Shown here piece by piece: positions 44,382 to 55,848 of a stretch of DNA of 64,000 nucleotides. Numbering within the stretch: the first letter of the stretch is position 1; every line of letters begins with the position of its first letter. The stretch comes from Pictodentalium vernedei (lineage: Eukaryota > Mollusca > Scaphopoda > Dentaliida > Dentaliidae). The notes below the pieces were generated by a model. The model ran no database searches and had not been told where the DNA came from. It saw nothing but the letters and a program-made list of their open reading frames with translations. A program made the translations under genes and the position numbers. The stretch is from the NCBI GenBank assembly GCA_031216915.1, contig CM062288.1, positions 183,236,596 to 183,300,595 on the forward strand, in the 5' to 3' direction.

Positions 44382-47300
44382 AGTAGTATGTCATGTTCCC
44401 CTACAGGGGCCAGTTGGGGGACCTCGGAAGTGACGTCATGTCACGTGACGTAGTGGCGCCATGTTGTGTTGTCATGGTAACCCGCGTGAGCGGCCATGTT
44501 GTGACATCATCTCCATAGTGATACGTGGTGTGAGTGCGCATGCACAGCGCGTGATGTTAGGGTGATACGTGTTTCCGTCGTCCATTTTGTATACTGGAGG
44601 TCGCCGTCTTGGTTTCTATGGTAGCACGTGATTGCTATGTTACCTAAGGCCTACAATAGGACATGGGTATGTTCTGGGGGTATGTTCGATTGAATCGGAG
44701 TATTTTCTGGAACGACTTCCCTGGATAATTACCACAAACAACCCGACAATCCTTCCAAATCACCAAAATCCACCCGAAATCACCGAAATTGACTTTATTT
44801 CCCCATTTTATCGGTTTAGCACGTAGTGCTATAGTACTAAGGGGTACAAGGGGTGCATTCGACTGAAGTGGAGTAATGTTCTGGCTTAGAATTCTCCCAG
44901 AATCCCTTTTTGGATCCCTATCCCATGACGTTTTTCCCTATTAAGAATAGCACGTAGTGCTATAGGACAAATTTACCCAGAATTCTCTGCTTCTATCTAT
45001 ATATGCAATAGTTTACGTCTCTCTGGCCATGTTCCTTTATTCTAGAGTATACTCCAGTAGCGTAGAAGAGCCTATTAGTTGGAACAGTTTACCTTTTTAT
45101 CACTATATTTAGCAATTTCTGGTCTATTCTTGTTAGTTCTGACCCTATTCCGTGTACTCTTGTTGTTTCATTTATCTAGATCATTTATATAATTTATAAC
45201 TAACCAATCAGATTGCTTGATTTCCCATAGCCTGTACTTAATCGTACAGAGGTATCTCCCTTGTGTATAACAAAAGCCTATATCCAATGGTAATATCCGT
45301 GGGCACCCCAATTTCGGCACCCCTTTTTTAAAAACATTTGACCTTCGGCACCCCTTTTTTGTCATATGTGCTTATGTGAAAAGGCACAATGTGACACAGT
45401 ATGCCCTATCACTTAGGCACATGCTTTATGTGCCGATATGTGCCTATGTGAAAAGGCACAATGTGACACAATACGCCCTATCACATAGGCACATACGGGT
45501 ATTTAAGGATACCTATGGCCTGGTATTGTATTATTCGAGGATACCTACTAGAGAATCCCTTTTTTGTCATATGTGCTTATGTGAAAAAGCACAATGTGAC
45601 ACAATGTGTCCTAGCACAAAGGCACATGCTTTATGTGCCGATATGTGCTCATGTGAAAAGGCACAATGTGACACAATGTGCCCTACCACATAGTCACATA
45701 GGGGTATTTGAGGATACATATAGCCTAGTATTGTGACATTTGAGGATACCTGTCTAGGATACCTTCTGGAGAATCCCTTTTTGTCATATGTGCTTATGTG
45801 AAAAAGCACAATGTGACACAATGTGACCTAGCACATAAGCACATGCTTTATGTGCCGATATGTGCTTATGTGAAAAGGCACAATGTGACACAATGTGCCC
45901 TATCACATAGGCACATACAACCAAAATGGGATTCCATAGCCACAGGTGTTTTCCAAAAGGGATTCTTTAAAAGGGATTCCATAAAATGGAATTCCTATCC
46001 GACTCCGTAAAATGGGATTCCGTGTTTTATCATCGACACTCGAGGGTATTCCCCTTCCCTATTAGAAGAATTTAGTTTATTGGGTTGTTGATCATTCAGT
46101 TAAAATTTATGAAGTTTAAAAATGCATTCAGTTCAAAGGGTGTTTATTTATATTAGATATAAAAAGTTCATTCAAAAAGTTCAAGGGTGTTAACATTGGG
46201 ATATATTTAGGGGTTATAGTTCATTCAAACAGTTCAAGAGGGTTTTAATTACATAAAGTTAATTTCAAACAGTTCAAGAGGGTTAACATTGGGTTATATT
46301 TAGGGGTTGTAATTCAATCAGATCAGTTCGATCTTTGTTCACTTTGTTCTGTTCACTTCGATCTTGGCTGTGTTGGATCTTTGTTCATTTTTATGCTCAA
46401 TTCACTTCGAGTTTGCTTTTATTCGATCAGATCAGTTCGATTTTCTTCAATTTGTTATGTTTATTTCGATCTTGGTTATGTTGGATCTTCGCTCTGTACC
46501 TTTATTGTTTTGTAGTGGTTGGTTGTCTCTGTTCAGAGTCTTGTAGTCATTGTATATATTGGGTGTTAAGATTAAGTCAAAGTTCATGTTGTGTTCCCTT
46601 CGACCTTGTTGTAGTTGATGAATTAGGCTTTATTAGTCCCTTTCCATACCCTCGGGTGTCGATGATAAAACACAGAATCCCATTTTACGGAGTCGGATAG
46701 GAATTCCATTTTATGGAATCCCTTTTAAAGAATCCCTTTTGGAAAACACCTGTGGCTATGGAATCCCATTTTGGTCGTATGTGCCTATGTGATAGGGCAC
46801 ATTGTGTCACATTGTGCCTTTTCACATAAGCACATATCGGCACATAAAGCATGTGCTTATGTGCTAGGTCACTTTGTGTCATATTGTGCTTTTTCACATA
46901 AGCACATATGACAAAAAGGGATTCTCCAGAAGGTATCCTAGACAGGTATCCTCAAATGTTACAATACTAGGCTATAGGTATCCTCAAATACCCGTATGTG
47001 ACTATGTGGTAGGGCACATTGTGTCACATTGTGCCTTTTCACATAAGCACATATCGGCACATAAAGCATGTGCCTTTGTGCTAGGACACATTGTGTCACA
47101 TTGTGCTTTTTCACATAAGCACATATGACAAAAAAGGGATTCTCTAGTAGGTATCCTCGAATAATACAATACCAGGCCATAGGTATCCTCAAATACCCGT
47201 ATGTGCCTATGTGATAGGACATATTGTGTCACATTGTGCCTTTTCACATAGGCACATATCGGCACATAAAGCATGTGCCTAAGTGATAGGGCATACTGTG

Positions 47301-48327
47301 TCACATTGTGCCTTTTCACATAAGCACATATGACAAAAAAGGGGTGCCGAAGGTCAAATGTTTTTAAAAAAGGGGTGCCGAAATTGGGGTGCCCGGGGAT
47401 ATTACCATTGGATATAGGCTTTTGTTATACACAAGGGAGATAAATCTATACGATTAAGTACAGGTTATGGGAAATCAAGTAATCTGATTGGTTAGTTATA
47501 AATTATATAAATGATCTAGATAAATGAAACAACAAGAGTACACGGAATAGGGTCAGAACTAACAAGAATAGACCAGAAATTGCTAAATATAGTGATAATA
47601 AGGTAAACTGTTCCAACTAATAGGCTCTTCTACGCTACTGAAGTATACTCTAGAATAAAGGAACATGGCCAGAGAGACGTAAACTGTTGCATATATAGAT
47701 AGAAGCAGAGAATTCTGGGTAAATTTGTCCTATAGCACTACGTGCTATTCTTAATAGGGAAAAACGTCATGGGATAGGGATCCAAAAAGGGATTCTGGGA
47801 GAATTCTAAGCCAGAACATTACTCCACTTCAGTCGAATGCACCCCTTGTACCCCTTAGTACTATAGCACTACGTGCTAAACCGATAAAATGTGGAAATAA
47901 AGTCAATTTCGGTGATTTCGGGTGGATTTTGGTGATTTGGAAGGATTGTCGGGTTGTTTGTGGTAATTATCCAGGGAAGTCGTTCCAGAAAATACTCCGA
48001 TTCAATCGAACATACCCCCAGAACACACCCCCTGTCCTATTGTAGGCCTTAGGTAACATAGCAATCACGTGCTACCATAGAAACCAAGATGGCGACCTCC
48101 AGTACACAAAATGGACGACGGAAACACGTATCACCCTAACAACACGCGCTGCGCATGCGCACTCACACCACGTATCACTATGGAGATGACGTCACAACAT
48201 GGCCGCTCACGCGGGTTACCATGACAACACAACATAGCGCCACTACGTCACGTGACATGACGTCACTTCCGAGGTCCCCCACCGAGGTCCCCCAACTGGC
48301 CCCTGTAGGGGAACATGACATACTACT
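44382..48327. mobile_element. 3.95-kb foldback element (family A, copy 2)
   Basis: The ends begin AGTAGTATGTCATGTTCCCC and are exactly inverted at the right. The 6-bp duplication AACTTC lies at 44376-44381 and 48328-48333. The arms mirror each other about a unique core (about 46050-46650) that contains T-rich direct repeats. The outer text matches the element at 20190, with an extra segment at 44755-44980 (AGCACGTAGTGCTATAG motifs). The cassettes differ from copy 1: here GTGCTTATGTGAAAAGGCAC and CAATGTGACACA palindromes, in three blocks at 45366-45920 with mirror images at 46780-47335, again directly after CCCTTTTTTGTCATATG. No gene is seen. Confidence 0.92.
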
Positions 48328-48402
48328 AACTTCTACTAAAATATAATCAAATGTAACTAAAAAAAACATGTTCTCACAATAATAGTTTCAAAGTTTATTC
48401 AA

Positions 48403-48455
48403 CATGAATGAATGAAAGGTTTTAGGGCGCCGAAGGCGCGCAGGGACGATGATTT
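48403..48455 (+). repeat. Short repeat related to 37585-37670
   Basis: CATGAATGAATGAAAGGTTT, then TAGGGCGCCGAAGGCGCGCA and GGGACGAT. Same orientation as the 37585 copy although the surrounding terminal repeats are inverted, so it is a separate small element or promoter-like block. Confidence 0.6.
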
Positions 48456-48516
48456 ATTCAACATGTTAAAAAAATTATAGAAACATTCAATTTTTTTTCA
48501 TTTTCTACTTATTTTC

Positions 48517-49310
48517 ACTGGAGGACGGTTTGGGTGTATTAGCGGACGGTTTGGGTCAAAATGTAGCGGACGGTTTGGGTCAAATTGCAGAGGACGGTTT
48601 GGCCAGAGGACGGTTTGGGAGTAATTCAGTTGACCTGAGTAGACGGCGTCCTTAGATACGCGACTTGCGCAAAAGCTTTCCCCATTCTCCCATGGCTTAT
48701 TTTCATCGATGATTCTCTCGGCATAAATAGTAGCCAGTGGGATGTCATTGTGCTTCTGTGGATGCCTCCAGCTTGTTTTATTCCAAGGGAAGGTTAAAAA
48801 AATGTATAAACGGCAAATGTGATCGCCAGAAATGGATAAATGTGGATCCGAGATTAGTAATTGATAAAGGCATAAAGTTAATATTTGAATCTGCCCTCCA
48901 CAGACAATGGGACCTCGAATTATTTATAATAAATCGGATAATTGTCGCTCGGAAACCTCATTTCACTGTGCACTTTCTTATCCGACTAAATGTTTTTCGG
49001 CCTTTTCTGCGACTTCTCCCAGATATCATGAACAACCCAAGAACACCCAACGGTCATGTAATACACCACTGTAAAGCTTATTCATTCCCCTTTCCACTGA
49101 TAATGGGTATTGTTGGATACGTGGTGTGAATCAAATTTGAAGGGGGGGGGGGGGGGGGGGGGACGAAGATGAGTGCTATCGTTTTCGAAAAGCGAGTTGT
49201 TTACCTTGTTAATATTTATATACCATTACAGGGGCACGTCAGCATGGATTCAAAAATGGTATCAAATATCATTTTTCTTTCGATTTCCCAGCTTGTGCCG
49301 AGTACCTGTT
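48517..49310 (+). repeat. Mutator-like terminal repeat B with GGACGGTTT array
   Basis: The array (48520-48620) is the inverse of 36958-37083. The body (48798-49310) is the inverse of repeat A and parallel to repeat C. It contains a 21-nt G run (49142-49162). Confidence 0.85.
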
Positions 49311-49458
49311 AGGAACAACAGGAATCTTTTCCTACTCAACATGTCATCTCAGCCGCAGTTTGGATGAAGAATAAGAAGTGGTGACCCATGAAGTTATTTC
49401 TTTTAAGACTTGGGCCACAACACCACCTACGCAGGGTGTAGGGAGGCCTGTGGGCGAT

Positions 49459-49717
49459 GGGGGGGGGGGGGGCAGCTCAGGTGGGGGCACCCGCCATCGG
49501 ATGAAACGAGGGGGGGGGGGATAGAGTAGGTTGCCCTTAATTTAAAAAAAAATGGGTAGCGCTTGATCCAGTGATAGGGGAGGGGCAGAGGGGGGGCTCA
49601 AGTGGGGGAACCCACCATCGGATGACTCAGGGGTCGGGGGGGGGGGGGAGTAGAGTATGTTGCCCTTCTTTAAAAAAAACATAGCGATCGGTCCAGGGAT
49701 GGAGGGGGGGGGGGGGA
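49459..49717. repeat. G-rich tandem repeat, ~125-bp unit, ~2.5 copies
   Basis: The units carry CACCATCGGATGA, AGAGTAGGTTGCCCTT and TCCAG(T/G)GAT and are separated by G runs of 11-14 (49459, 49510, 49636, 49705). The proline-rich minus-strand frame is an artefact. Confidence 0.85.
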
Positions 49718-49719
49718 GA

Positions 49720-52340
49720 TAAACTACATGTATTCTTTGGAAGGAAAAGCAGAAACAGAAAAACTTACAATATTTTGGAGGATTTCTGAGGAATATTTGA
49801 TAATTTGATATTATCATCTATAAATGACATCTGGTATTTATTCACCCGGAAAGCCTAGAATATCCCCAGCATGTAACTTTTTTGTCCTAAAAACACAGCA
49901 AGTAGGCCCTCATTGGAATGAGTCATATACCCTCATTGGGATCAAACGAAGGGGGTCATAGACTGTATTTGTGATGCGAAAATCTGAAAAAACGATAAGA
50001 TTGAAAGTTATAATCGCATCCTTCGTCAACAGCGTTATCAATTCCACCCCTTTCCTAACATGGGTAGCAGACGATACTTGTGATAAATACTTAAATAACT
50101 AAAAAAAATTCCAATTTTTGTTTCAAAGACATATAGTTTATGACCCATTTTGAACGAGCTAAATGGGCTCGCCCAATGAGGGGTCAAAAGCTATATTTTG
50201 GAGAGAAAAATTGAGCAGAATATAAAATTTTAATGCCAATTATTGTATATGGTGCTGGCTGGTTTTTTCAGCACATTGGGATAAAGGTTAACAAATAGCA
50301 AAACAACTAACAGTTAGTAACAGTACATGCATATTTATTCGAAAATACTAACAATTTGGGGGATTTTCTCAGAGTGTCAGAAGAGGTTTGATAAGCCAAC
50401 CTGGACCCAACCCCAATACACATCCCTTTAATGCTCCTGTTATCCCTTCTTGAGTCAAAAATATACTGTTTGAAAAAAGGAAAATCACTTAAACGCTAAC
50501 ATATTCAATTTCAATGCTTCTTCAAAAGCGTTAGGTTTGAAGCTGTAAGGTACATGTGAAGTATAACAGAAATCCTAATGTTTCAGCTAATGGACCATTG
50601 GCTTGAATTTGGGTACCCATGAGCATAAGCTTTTTGGAATCCTCACTGAACCACATGTTCAGCACTACTTGAAATAAGTTGCTTAACTGGTAGATTGCTG
50701 GAAGCCCATATTTGTTTTTCTCCTGAAGAGCAGGCACCATAGTTCAAAGGCTTCGAACTTGGTGCATCTGCTTCATATTATCATTGAAGTGAAATTATTT
50801 AGTCTGTAAGCATTTTCCTTGTTACAATTTATGGGAGAGTGCCCATAGGTATTCTCCCATAAATTGTAGCAAGGCAAAGACATGTGCGCAAATTCTGATG
50901 ACCAAAAATAATTTAGCACTCTACCAGTTAAGAACACTGTGAAATATTTTCTTTCATTGACCGTCGTTGATAATTCCAACTCTTGACATCATTTTTGATA
51001 AGCTCTCTGAGTCTCTGGTAATGATAACAAGTGTTTGAATATCAAAAGATGGAATAAAAGATTTTTTTGGTTTGGTTTCAATATTGTGATCACAAAATTT
51101 CTCTTGACCTTGCAGTGACTCATCAGCAGTACTGAGTCCATATGTTGCATTTACATGTACATGTTTAGTATCACCCTGTTGATTGAATAAGGCACACACC
51201 CCTCCCCACACCCCCACCGAAAGAAGTCGGGTACTCTGCCAGTCATTTATAAATATCTTACTTTTCATTCAGAAGTTAACCCAGCAAACCAAAACCATGT
51301 TAGAAGCTCAAAAGGCTTAAGTAAAGTTTCAGTTAATGGACAGCAATGCCTTTGTCTGAAACTTTGCTTTCAGTCTTTGTGGATATGTTCTGTTGAATTT
51401 TGTATTATTTTATTGATAATTCAAACTCATAACTGTACATGCACATCTAATGTAAGCCTAGGTATCATTTGTACATCTATAAACTTGTGACTACAAAATT
51501 AATGATGTACATGTATGTACATCCATCTCCAACAGTATTTTTTTCAACTACTGAAACATTTGTCATGCCTGTATATGTCTTGTTCATACAAGATGATCCA
51601 TTAAGAAAAAATAAAATGTGTAATCGATGCACTGAGTTTTTATTTGTGATCCACAAGCTGAAACCCTTCTATTCCTGGCATGTCAGAATTCAGAAATACA
51701 TCAAACTTTTTTTTTTGGAAATACAGTTACAGGTCACAAGGAGTGTATTACCAGTAAATCAATGAAAGAGTAGAAGAATAAAAGAGCAATTATTGATAAT
51801 TTGTTGCAATGCATGGCAGGTACATGCAAGGTTTCAGCCAATGGACCTCTGGTTAAACCTGGTGTTCCACTGGCTAAAACTTTGCCTAAACTTTGTACAT
51901 GTACATTTGACGTTTAAAATTGAGAGTACTGTAGTAGTTTGGGTGATAACTCCACTCGAGGAGGGATTTGATGTCGATGCCAATTCACTCTTCACATTTA
52001 CATGTAGTATGCCTGCTTTCTTTTCTATTGAATCCCATTCTATACATGTCTGTCTGCATAACAATCCATTCATCAGTCATTTTCAAGACTTGATGCTAAT
52101 TTGCTGAAATTGAAAAAATGAATATACATGCAGTGCAAGAAAAATAAGCTGCAAGTGTACCACTATGAACTGTATGTCCTATGTTGATAACACCAGATTT
52201 TTTTTGAACGGTTGACCCCCCCCCCCCCCCCCCCCTTTGTGGGGCTTTCTAAACAATAATGTCAGAACCTGGTGTTATCGTAGAAGGAGGACACAAGGTT
52301 TATAATGGTTATATTACAACTAATTTAGACTTGTTTGGTA
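49720..52340. other. Possible intron of the SAP-SWIM gene; no exon identified
   Basis: This lies on the 3' side of the splice donor at 52358 on the minus strand. It shows scattered copies of TTTCAG(T/C)(T/C)AATGGAC (50582, 51329, 51833) and a C run of 20 (52216-52235). I could not find the expected second half of the SWIM motif (C-x-H), so the next exon may be lost or outside what I recognise. Confidence 0.35.
50817..50877. repeat. 60-nt near-perfect hairpin
   Basis: CCTTGTTACAATTTATGGGA pairs with TCCCATAAATTGTAGCAAGG with one wobble pair, around a 14-nt loop. The arms are 22 bp. The size resembles a small-RNA precursor, but a tiny foldback repeat is equally likely. Confidence 0.8.
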
Positions 52341-52358
52341 AATTGTAACTACACTCAC

Positions 52359-52966
52359 CCAGCAACACAGCTGCAAAATGCATTTATTATTTCTCCTGTG
52401 TCCTTGGAAGCACACACCCACACCAGGTGTGGTGGTTCGTTTATCCTCTGTGAAGGCACGCATTGTGCCTTTAGATAACAATAATTTGATTCCTTTTTTA
52501 TGTTGTGGAATTCAATATTCATAATAAAGTTAGAAGAAAAATAACTGTACGCTTTTTGTTCCTTATAGTCACAAAGAAGTCGTTTTGTTAAGGAAACTTT
52601 TTCGATATTAGTGTCGTGTTTTGAAATGAAAACACTTATGTCCTGTATCATGACCGGTGGCCATTTGTCTATTCCATCGGTTTCCTTTATCCATCCTTCT
52701 TTTAGCACCGTGATGGGGTCGGGGAGGTAGCCTTCGTCTGTTTTCAGTAAACTTCTGTACATGTCACGCCGTTCGGCTTCTTTTTCCTGTGCAGTTGGAA
52801 GTGTTGGGACTTTCATCTCCCAAGCCGAGAAGCTTCGTGCAACAAGTGTTTCCTTGTTGCCACTCACATTGAGACCCCGTTTCCGTAAAAACGTCTTTAA
52901 ACCGGCAATATCCCACCGTTTAAAGTCCTCTATGCTTGACTCGTCGGTTAATTCAAAAGATGACAT
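52359..52966 (-). CDS. SAP and SWIM domain protein, first coding exon
   Basis: Minus-strand exon starting at ATG 52966 (MSSFELTDESSIEDFKRW) and ending at 52359, directly before the splice donor GTGAGT (52358-52353). I chose this start over one 13 codons upstream because the inverted copy at 36286 preserves the same ATG. Residues about 10-45 form a SAP DNA-binding motif (WDIAGLKTFLRKRGLNVSG). Residues about 170-203 give the first half of a SWIM zinc finger (HLVWVCASKDTGEI, then FCSC), whose C-x-H half must lie in the next exon. In invertebrates this domain pair often precedes a YqaJ-type exonuclease; that is family knowledge, not seen here. The exon itself is open, with no lesion. Confidence 0.75.
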
Positions 52967-53128
52967 CGATTCTGATAAATAAAAACTTAATATTACGCAT
53001 AACAACTAAGTTTGGTGGACACTGAACTTAACACTGTAAACACGGAAGTAAACTGCTAGTTACGTGGTTTGCACCTCGTGAAATTGACCTTCACCTCAAA
53101 GATGTCAGATTCGAAATTGGCTTATTGT
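52967..53128 (-). promoter_or_regulatory. Upstream/5'UTR region conserved with inverted copy
   Basis: About 150 bp upstream of the SAP-SWIM start matches 36128-36285 in inverse with few changes (ACGTGGTTTGCACCTCGTGA, GATGTCAGATTCGAAATTGG). It includes a CACGTG-like core in one copy (CCACGTGAC at 36186). It is presumably the promoter and 5' UTR. No clear TATA box is seen. Confidence 0.45.
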
Positions 53129-53129
53129 G

Positions 53130-54395
53130 TGTGTCCTCAGTGTTATGATGGTGAGGATATGTCGGTTACCCTCCCTTCAATATAATAGTAAACTAATCAA
53201 TGAAAGAATACAATGTACTATAATAATGTTTTGTCGTTTGATTCACATGATACATTTTCAGTTTGTTCATTGAGTTCTTTCTGGGATTTCCTCTATTCAG
53301 TCGCTTTTCAATGACGTCTAACTTCAGGGATCAAATCTTAAGAGGACGTCCAACCTAACTTTGGTCAAATTTCATGCAATTTTCTTTCAAGTCTAAAAAA
53401 GGCCCAAAATGAATAAGCCCAATAAATTATATACCAAAATTCTTGGACTGAAACATAGAACGTGTGGAAACTGAAATTTGCCATGGAACTGCTGCCATGT
53501 GTAAATGGCACCACCAGAAAGTCTGCTATGGCATAAGTACCAGAACAAATTTTTTATAATAAAATACCTCAAAATAAAATAACAGCTGTATTCTATAAAC
53601 ACTGAAGTACATACTCGAAGAAATTTTTTCCTAATTCATGAAAGTAATAAAGATTGAGACCAAATGTTATAAGTGGAGTGCTCAGTGATTGAAGGCAGAC
53701 ATTTTCTTTTGTTTATGTTTTGATTTGGAGACAAAGGTCAACTTGAAGGAGTCCACCAGAAGAAGTATGGAAGGACAAAAGAGTGTCTCCCAATATAAAG
53801 ATGTATGTGTCACTGTGGTGGTTTGGAAAGAAACTATGATATTCTCCTATCTATGTAGAATGCACTGCAAAGTCATACATTGTAGTTGAATAAATATATG
53901 TACAAACCCCTTGCACTGTAACCCATTTTATCCCGTGCATCAATTTGATAGTGATTAAATTGTTAAATTTGTCTGGTTTATCAATAAGTATAATAGCTTT
54001 GTTTACTCTTGGACACCAATACACCCATGATATCTGTTGGAGAAGAAATAAGGGTAACTGTAACCTGTCACTGCAATAAACCATCTAATGTACTTAAAAG
54101 TACATTGTTATTCAAAACACATCAAATCAACCTTACATAACCATTATTGCATGTACTTTCCCCAAGGAGGCTTATTGGCATATTGAGATCAGAAGGGCAC
54201 ATCCAGAGGGTCTCACATAATTTTTTCAAGAACGCAGTACACAAAGCAATCCCCAAAAGGTGACAAGTGAGCTCCATTTGACACAAAAAAAATCCGGTTG
54301 GGGGGGGGGGGGAGGGCTCTCTTCCTTGTATGACTCTACCTCCGGCACTCAAGGCACATGCCTTTTTTCTCAAAGTTTAACTCTTTTTTTTTTGA
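53130..54395. other. No gene recognised
   Basis: AT-rich DNA with short frames and a G run at 54300-54312. No domain is recognised. Confidence 0.35.
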
Positions 54396-54901
54396 AGATC
54401 CTGGCCACACATATAAACGTTAAATGGGAACTCCAGAAATTAATAAATGTGGATCCGAGATTAGTAATTGATAAAGGTATACGGTTAATATTTGAATCTG
54501 CCCTTCATATGCAATGGGACCTCGAATTAGTTATAATAAATCGGATAATTGTCGCTCGTAAACCTCATTTCACTGTGCACTTTCTTGTCCGACTAAATGT
54601 TTTTCGGCCTTTTCTGCGACTTCTCCCAGTTATCATGAACAACCCATGAACACCCAACGGTCATGTAATACACCACTGTAAAGCTTATTCATTCCCCTTT
54701 CCACTGATAATGGGTATTGGTAGATACGTTATGTGAATCAAATTTGAGGGGGGGAAAACGAAGATGAGTGCTATCGTTTTCGAAAAGCGAGTTGTTTACC
54801 TTGTTAATATTTATACACCATTACAGGGGCACGTCAGCATGGATTCAAAAATGGTATCAAATATCATTTTTCTTTCGATTTCCCAGCTTGTTCCGAGTAC
54901 C
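54396..54901 (+). repeat. Solo Mutator-like terminal repeat C
   Basis: About 505 bp, parallel to repeat B and inverse to A. It ends at the same terminal block (CCGAGTACCTG) and begins near ATAAACGTTAAATG. No partner is found nearby. The G run present in A and B is only 7 nt here. Confidence 0.85.
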
Positions 54902-54902
54902 T

Positions 54903-55442
54903 GCATGTGTTTATGACATTAACAGCTCAAGTATTTGCTGTCACCTGTTTGCAAATCCGATCATACACTGTCTCGAACAAATAAAGGGCGTGATCACGTC
55001 CTTGCATTCTTACGATTGCCCAAATTGAGTATTTCTGCAAGAACCACATCGTAATCACATGACCGGAATAAACATCATTGAAACATGGCCACATCCGGAA
55101 CATCCAAAATTTGTGTTGGTGTTATTACATTCAAACATCAAAACCCACAAGAGTGTGTGTCAAAAAAATGCTTTCTCCGAGTTTGTAGTATGTTATCATT
55201 ATATTGAGGACAAGGTTTTCGAATTACCGGTTATTTTGTGGTTTTACCGGTTCGTTACTTACGCCATTGGCAAATTAATCTTCTTCAAAATCATAAAATT
55301 CACTTTTTTTCCTGAAAAAAAATTATATGTACCTTTTCTCTGCACTTTACTCATTATTTTGATACATAATTTGCCTTTCCTCACTTCTCTTATCTGTTTC
55401 TGAGGCATTGGGAAAATTGTCAACAAATTGACCAAAGTCAGG
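54903..55442. other. No gene recognised
   Basis: AT-rich DNA with one plus-strand frame (55059-55403) that is hydrophobic but matches nothing I recognise. Confidence 0.35.
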
Positions 55443-55486
55443 TTAAACTACGGTGGCTGATTTAGGCCACCCTCAATACTTTTTTT

Positions 55487-55848
55487 ATCTCGAGATCTCG
55501 AGATAATATCTCAAGATCTCGAGAAACTATCTCAAGATCTCGAGATAATTATCTCAAGATCTCGAGATAATATCTCAAGATCTCGAGATAATATCTTGAG
55601 ATCTCGAGAAACTATCTCAAGATCTCGAGATAATTATCTCAAGATCTCGAGATAATATCTCAAGATCTCGAGATAATATCTCGAGATCTCGAGATAATAT
55701 CTCAAGATCTCGAGAAACCATCTCAAGATCTCGAGATAATTATCTCAAGATCTCGAGATAATATCTCGAGATCTCGAGATAATATCTCAAGATCTCGAGA
55801 AACTATCTCAAGATCTCGAGATAGTATCTCAAGATCTCGAGATAAGCA
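55487..55848. repeat. Array of CTC(A/G)AGATCTCGAG palindromes, left
   Basis: About 16 units of roughly 21-22 bp (ATCTCAAGATCTCGAGATAA). Each contains a perfect or near-perfect palindrome with AGATCT at its centre. The right-hand array at 61767-62032 is the inverse and shorter. Ser-Arg-Asp-Leu-Glu frames over the right array are artefacts. Confidence 0.95.

Larger units (their letters stand above)
36411..49310. mobile_element. Mutator-like element with long inverted repeats, carrying two nested elements
   Basis: The termini are ACAGGTACTCGG at 36411 and its inverse ending at 49309/49310. The 9-bp direct repeat AGGAACAAC lies at 36402-36410 and 49311-49319, with one unmatched T at the right junction. 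The inverted repeats run about 700 bp (36411-37085; 48517-49310). Nine-base duplications plus long inverted repeats are characteristic of Mutator-like elements, and a PHD-like finger of the kind found at the N-terminus of invertebrate MULE transposases sits at 37331-37579. The rest of a transposase is not visible. The interior is occupied by the TA-flanked element (37981-44171) and a foldback element (44382-48327). Confidence 0.65.

Noticed and set aside
45376..47319. Small proteins with KRHNVTQYALS repeats on both strands
   Set aside because: They are produced by the GTGCCTATGTGAAAAGGCAC palindromes. Equivalent frames appear on both strands.
36411..49310. LTR retrotransposon with A and B as LTRs
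   Set aside because: A and B are inverted, not direct, and no gag-pol text lies between them.
55487..55848. CRISPR-like array of regularly spaced palindromic repeats
   Set aside because: The units are contiguous and near-identical with no unique spacers. They are mirrored at 61767-62032 and lie inside a foldback transposon in eukaryotic DNA.
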